From the NCBI GenBank assembly GCA_964252015.1, contig CAXULW010000001.1, positions 1 through 64,000 of the forward strand: 64,000 bases of DNA, read 5' to 3'. The position numbers and the translations under genes were made by a program. Shown here one piece after another: positions 60,787 through 64,000 of this stretch (its first letter is position 1; each line of letters opens with the position of its first letter). This stretch comes from CAXSBR01 sp964252015 (GTDB lineage: Bacteria; Actinomycetota; Actinomycetes; Mycobacteriales; Jatrophihabitantaceae). The notes beneath the pieces were generated by a model. That model had not been told where the DNA came from. It did not search any database and was given only the letters and a program-made list of their open reading frames with translations.

Positions 60787-61611
60787 TCAACCGTCGAAGC
60801 GAACCGGGGCGTCGAAAGCGGCGCGGCGGGCCGCGCGACGGAAGGTGGCGAGCGCGGCGGGACCGATGACGAGGATGGCCACGCAGGTCGTGACGGCCCG
60901 TCCGGTGTCCCAGCCCAGTGACGTGGTCGCGTCGAAGACCAGGTAGCGATGCCATTGGGTGGTGAACGATGCGCCGGGCAGGTAGGCAATCGAACTGCTC
61001 GGATCGAGTGAGAACGGCCAGAAGGACAGGTTGAGCATGAACCCGAAGAAATAACCGGACACCGCGCCGTAACCGGCGAGCATGAGTATCTCGGCCCGGC
61101 CACGGACGCGGGGCAACAGGCCGGCGAACAGGCCGACCCAGGCGCACCCGAACATCTGATACGGCATCCACGGGCCCACGCCGCCGGTGAGCAGCGCGGA
61201 CGCGAACAGCGACGTGCAGCCGAGCGTGAAGCCGAACCCGGGACCGAAAACCCGTCCGGCCAGAACGAGCACGAACAACACGGTCTCGATCCCGGCGGTG
61301 CCCGCGCCGAGGGGTCGCAGGCCGGCGTTCAGCGCAGACAGGACGCCGAGCATGGCCAGGGCCTTCGCGTCGATCCCACCGTCCGCGATCTCGGCAAACA
61401 GCACTGCGAGGACAAGCAGCAGGAGCACCCCGAACATCAGTGGCGGGGTGTACGTGTCGCCGAATCGGCCCGGTGCGACGACGAACGGCCACAGGAAGGC
61501 CACGAAGCCGATGAAGGACGCCATGGCCACGGTGGAGATGGTGCGCGGGCGCAGCTTGATGGCCACCGTGGCCCGGCCGCGGCGGGGCAAACGCACCGGC
61601 ACGCCGGTCAC
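60787..61611 (-). CDS. ECF transporter S component
   Basis: About 274 residues from GTG 61611, which overlaps the stop of the ATPase gene (GTGA). It has six to seven hydrophobic segments: MASFIGFVAFLWPFVVAPGR, then LLLLVLAVLFAEIADGGIDA, LALMLGVLSALNAGLRPLG-like and PGFGFTLGCTSLFASALLTG. Substrate-binding subunits of energy-coupling factor transporters take up vitamins or metal ions. The order T-A-S in one operon and the sequence style resemble the cobalamin-type (Cbr) systems of actinobacteria; that substrate is a guess. A further 700 bp of open frame upstream is a shadow of the ATPase gene. Confidence 0.8.
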   Translation of the reverse strand: MTGVPVRLPRRGRATVAIKLRPRTISTVAMASFIGFVAFLWPFVVAPGRFGDTYTPPLMFGVLLLLVLAVLFAEIADGGIDAKALAMLGVLSALNAGLRPLGAGTAGIETVLFVLVLAGRVFGPGFGFTLGCTSLFASALLTGGVGPWMPYQMFGCAWVGLFAGLLPRVRGRAEILMLAGYGAVSGYFFGFMLNLSFWPFSLDPSSSIAYLPGASFTTQWHRYLVFDATTSLGWDTGRAVTTCVAILVIGPAALATFRRAARRAAFDAPVRFDG

Positions 61612-63305
61612 CGCCGGGCTCCGGGGAGCATCGTGCCGGTTGGTGGGGCCAAGGCGTCGGCGGGCAGCGCGGCCGCGACCTGGGCCACGGTGAGGTAGGC
61701 CAGCGGAGCCAGGATCTTGGCCACCTGCGGCGCAAACGAGGGGGAGGCGACGATGACGTCCGCCGTGGTTCCGTCGGCGACGATGTCGCCGTCCGCGAGC
61801 ACGACGACGCGGTCGGCCGCCGCGGCCACGAATTCGACGTCGTGGGTGGCCACGACGACGGCGCAGCCATCCGCGGCCAGGTCGTCGAGGATGGCCCGGA
61901 GTTGGGCCTTGCCGGGGTAGTCCAGGCCGCGGGTCGGCTCGTCGAGCAGGAGTACGCGCGGCGCGGCCCGCAGTTGGACCGCGAGGACGAGGGCCAGTCG
62001 TTGGCCTTCGGACAGGTCGCGGGGGTGCAGGTCGTCGCCGACACCGGGGGCCAGGCGCTCGAACAGCGCGCGTGCCGAGGTCGATCCGGGTCCGGACGCG
62101 CGGTCGGCCTGGGCCAGTTCGGCCCGCAGGCTGCCCAGGTACAGAAGATCGGCCGGCGTCTGGGGCACCAGCCCGACCCGGGCCCGGGCCTGGGCCGGTG
62201 CGACGTGTTTCGGATCGACGCCGGCCACCTCGACCCGTCCGCCCTGCCGTGGCCCGGAGCCCTGCAGGGCCCACAGCAAGGACGATTTACCCGAGCCGTT
62301 GCGACCCATCAGCGCGGTCACCTCGCCCGCGCGCAGGTCGAGGTCGACGCCGCCGACCGCGACGACCGGCCCGTACCGCACCACGACGCCGCGGGCAGTC
62401 AGGGCGACCGTGCCTACGTCCGCGGCCCGCGTCCGATCCGCGGACGGGGCCGGGATCGCGCCCCCGGTCGAGCGGGCGTCGGGGACGGGGCGCCCGCGCA
62501 ATTGGTCGCGTAGCGGACCGGCTTGCCGGCGGGCGTCGCGCACGGACAGCGGCAACGGGGTCCACCCGGCCAGGCGGCCCAGCTCCACCACCGGCGGCGC
62601 GACCGAGGTCGTCGCGAACATCGCCGCCGGCGCTCCCATGACCACCGTTGCATCGCCGCCCAGGTGCAGAACCTGGTCGGCGTACTGCACGACCCGCTCC
62701 AGGCGATGCTCGGCCATGACCACGGTGACCCCGAGATCGTGGACGAGACGGGTGATCGCGGCCAACACCTCCTCGGCCGCCGTGGGATCGAGCGCCGAGG
62801 TGGGTTCGTCGAGCACGAGGATGCGCGGGTGGGCGGTGAGGACGGCGCCGATGGCCACCCGTTGCTGCTGGCCACCGGAGATCTCGTGCAGCGCGGCGTG
62901 GCGCAGCTCGGCCAGGCCCAGCAGGTCAAGCGTCTCCTCGACCCGCTTGCGCATCACGTCCGCAGGCACGGCCAGCTGCTCCATCGTGTAGGCCAGCTCT
63001 TCTTCCACGGTGTCGGTGACGAAGGAGGCCAGCGGATCCTGGCCGACCACCCCGACGACATCGGCCAGTTCGCGCGGCGGGTGGGTGGCGGTGTCACGTC
63101 CGTCCACGATGACGCGTCCGGCCAACGTGCCGCCGGTGAAGTGGGGTACGAGCCCGTTGATGGCGCCGAGCAGCGTCGATTTGCCCGAGCCGGTGCGACC
63201 GGTGACCAGGCACAGCTCGCCTTCGTCGATGTGCACGGTGACGTTGCGCAGCACCGGCGCGGTGGCGTCGGCGTAGGTCAGGGAGACGTGGCGGAAGTCG
63301 ATCAC
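61608..63305 (-). CDS. ECF transporter ATPase with two fused ABC domains
   Basis: About 565 residues from GTG 63305, which overlaps the stop of the T-component gene (GTGA). First ABC unit: Walker A GRTGSGKST, signature EISGGQQQR, Walker B ILVLDEPTSALDP, His-switch MAEHRLE. Second unit: GRNGSGKSS, LSEGQRLAL, VLLLDEPTRGLDY, VATHDVEF. Both have complete catalytic sets, so this is an EcfA-EcfA' fusion. It drives substrate uptake together with the T and S components on either side. Confidence 0.93.
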   Translation of the reverse strand: MIDFRHVSLTYADATAPVLRNVTVHIDEGELCLVTGRTGSGKSTLLGAINGLVPHFTGGTLAGRVIVDGRDTATHPPRELADVVGVVGQDPLASFVTDTVEEELAYTMEQLAVPADVMRKRVEETLDLLGLAELRHAALHEISGGQQQRVAIGAVLTAHPRILVLDEPTSALDPTAAEEVLAAITRLVHDLGVTVVMAEHRLERVVQYADQVLHLGGDATVVMGAPAAMFATTSVAPPVVELGRLAGWTPLPLSVRDARRQAGPLRDQLRGRPVPDARSTGGAIPAPSADRTRAADVGTVALTARGVVVRYGPVVAVGGVDLDLRAGEVTALMGRNGSGKSSLLWALQGSGPRQGGRVEVAGVDPKHVAPAQARARVGLVPQTPADLLYLGSLRAELAQADRASGPGSTSARALFERLAPGVGDDLHPRDLSEGQRLALVLAVQLRAAPRVLLLDEPTRGLDYPGKAQLRAILDDLAADGCAVVVATHDVEFVAAAADRVVVLADGDIVADGTTADVIVASPSFAPQVAKILAPLAYLTVAQVAAALPADALAPPTGTMLPGARR

Positions 63306-64000
63306 ACGCCCACCTCGGCGGCGCGGGCCGGCTGCGCATCGTCCGGCTGGGACTGCGCATCGTGCTCCGGCTGGGACTGCGCTGTGGCGCGCGGCGGGGA
63401 CGGTCGCTGGTGGGCTCGGTAGGCCACCGGCGGTGGCGGCGCGGCGAACGCGGCCGCCGCGGCGAGCAGGATCGCCACCGCCGGGAGCACGGGTAACGGC
63501 GGCCAGTGCAGCGGGTAGAACGACGGGTTCAGCTCGGCCGCGCGGTAGCCGGTGCTCGCGTACAGCAGCGCCGCCGACAGCACCCCGCAGCCGGCGACGA
63601 TCCACTCGGGAGCCCGCCACGGGTCGGGGCGGTAGGTCGTCCGCGACACCCGCCGGCTGCCGGTCACCAGGCCGGCCGCGCAGATCACCCCGCCGGCCAG
63701 CAACGCGGGCAACCCCAGGTACCGGGTCGTGCTGACGTCGAGCAGCCCGTACACGCCGGTGCAGAGGCCGAGCATTCCCGTCAGCATCAGCGCGGCGGTC
63801 GTGCGTCTGCTGGCGGTGGTGGCGGTGCCGGTGCGTCCGTAGCCGCGGCTGTCCATGCTCGCGGCCAGCAGCAGCGACCGTTCCAGCGCGTCTTCGAGTA
63901 CGGGGATGACGATGCTGTGCAGGGCCCGGACACCGCGGCGGCTTCCCGCCCGCAGCCGGCGGGCCCGCACGACCCGCTGCACGGACTCCACCAGTTGCGG
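63302..64000 (-). CDS. ECF transporter T component (EcfT/CbiQ), 5' end beyond the window
   Basis: The last 232 codons are present; the start is outside the right edge. The coupling motifs are in RARRLRAGSRRGVRALHSI and LLLAASMDSRGYGR; the Ala-x-Ser-Met-Asp-x-Arg-Gly segment is typical of EcfT and docks on the ATPases. Membrane segments follow, then a polar C-terminal tail (QSQPEHDAQSQPDDAQPARA). First visible gene of the T-A-S operon. Confidence 0.85.
   Translation of the reverse strand, partial: PQLVESVQRVVRARRLRAGSRRGVRALHSIVIPVLEDALERSLLLAASMDSRGYGRTGTATTASRRTTAALMLTGMLGLCTGVYGLLDVSTTRYLGLPALLAGGVICAAGLVTGSRRVSRTTYRPDPWRAPEWIVAGCGVLSAALLYASTGYRAAELNPSFYPLHWPPLPVLPAVAILLAAAAAFAAPPPPVAYRAHQRPSPPRATAQSQPEHDAQSQPDDAQPARAAEVGV

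Overview
The window comes from the chromosome of a high-G+C Gram-positive bacterium (Actinomycetota). Codons end strongly in G or C, and GTG starts and 4-base ATGA/GTGA gene overlaps are frequent. The gene families agree: an F420-type luciferase-like oxidoreductase, LuxR-family regulators of the LAL type, an ECF42-type sigma factor with its DGPF partner, a DUF3516 helicase, a DUF222 (13E12) relic and a rifampin ADP-ribosyltransferase. Nothing seen allows a genus call. No rRNA, tRNA or CRISPR array was recognised.

Layout. 0-22 kb is a patchwork of intact genes and gene relics. The intact genes are an AAHS-like MFS transporter, two coupled lipoprotein genes, a large LAL regulator, a GGDEF-EAL protein, a secreted beta-helix protein, a MazEF-type toxin-antitoxin pair, the first two-component system and a second MFS exporter. 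Between them lie a frameshifted IS3 transposase, a RelE/ParE toxin relic, an AbiEii relic, a LysR gene with an internal deletion, a DinB fragment and a serine-hydrolase (beta-lactamase family) fragment. 21.8-25.9 kb holds a cyclase-domain/ATPase regulator divergent from a two-gene operon encoding a cyclic-nucleotide-binding-domain protein and a DUF1508 protein. 16-18 kb and 25.9-35.1 kb together carry four NarL/HisKA_3 two-component systems, each back to back with a small membrane or secreted protein gene and each with a dyad in the shared intergenic region.

35-44.5 kb is a mixed accessory segment: a divergent ClC channel, Arr, a secreted GH3 enzyme with six near-identical 120-bp FG-GAP repeats, a MarR regulator divergent from a DHA2 drug exporter, a RibD-like reductase, a small muconolactone-isomerase-like protein, an alpha/beta hydrolase with an Asp nucleophile, and an LPXTG surface protein. 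44.5-49 kb is a sugar-acid catabolic locus: an IlvD/Edd dehydratase divergent from an IclR regulator, a zinc dehydrogenase and an SDR. 49-54.6 kb carries a DUF480-methyltransferase fusion, the DGPF/ECF42 pair and a DUF3516 helicase. 54.6-57.2 kb is a second relic zone (SnoaL, DUF222, OLD-type nuclease, GH26) with one small I78-like gene next to an 18-bp palindrome. 57.2-64 kb has a secreted copper-radical oxidase of the galactose oxidase/GlxA type, an LLM oxidoreductase and a translationally coupled ECF vitamin-type transporter operon that runs off the right edge.

Together the genes suggest a free-living soil or surface actinobacterium with heavy investment in envelope sensing, drug efflux and secreted carbohydrate enzymes. 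The two relic-rich zones look like old insertion sites for mobile and defence genes. Functional statements rest on motif and family recognition by eye; no database search was possible.
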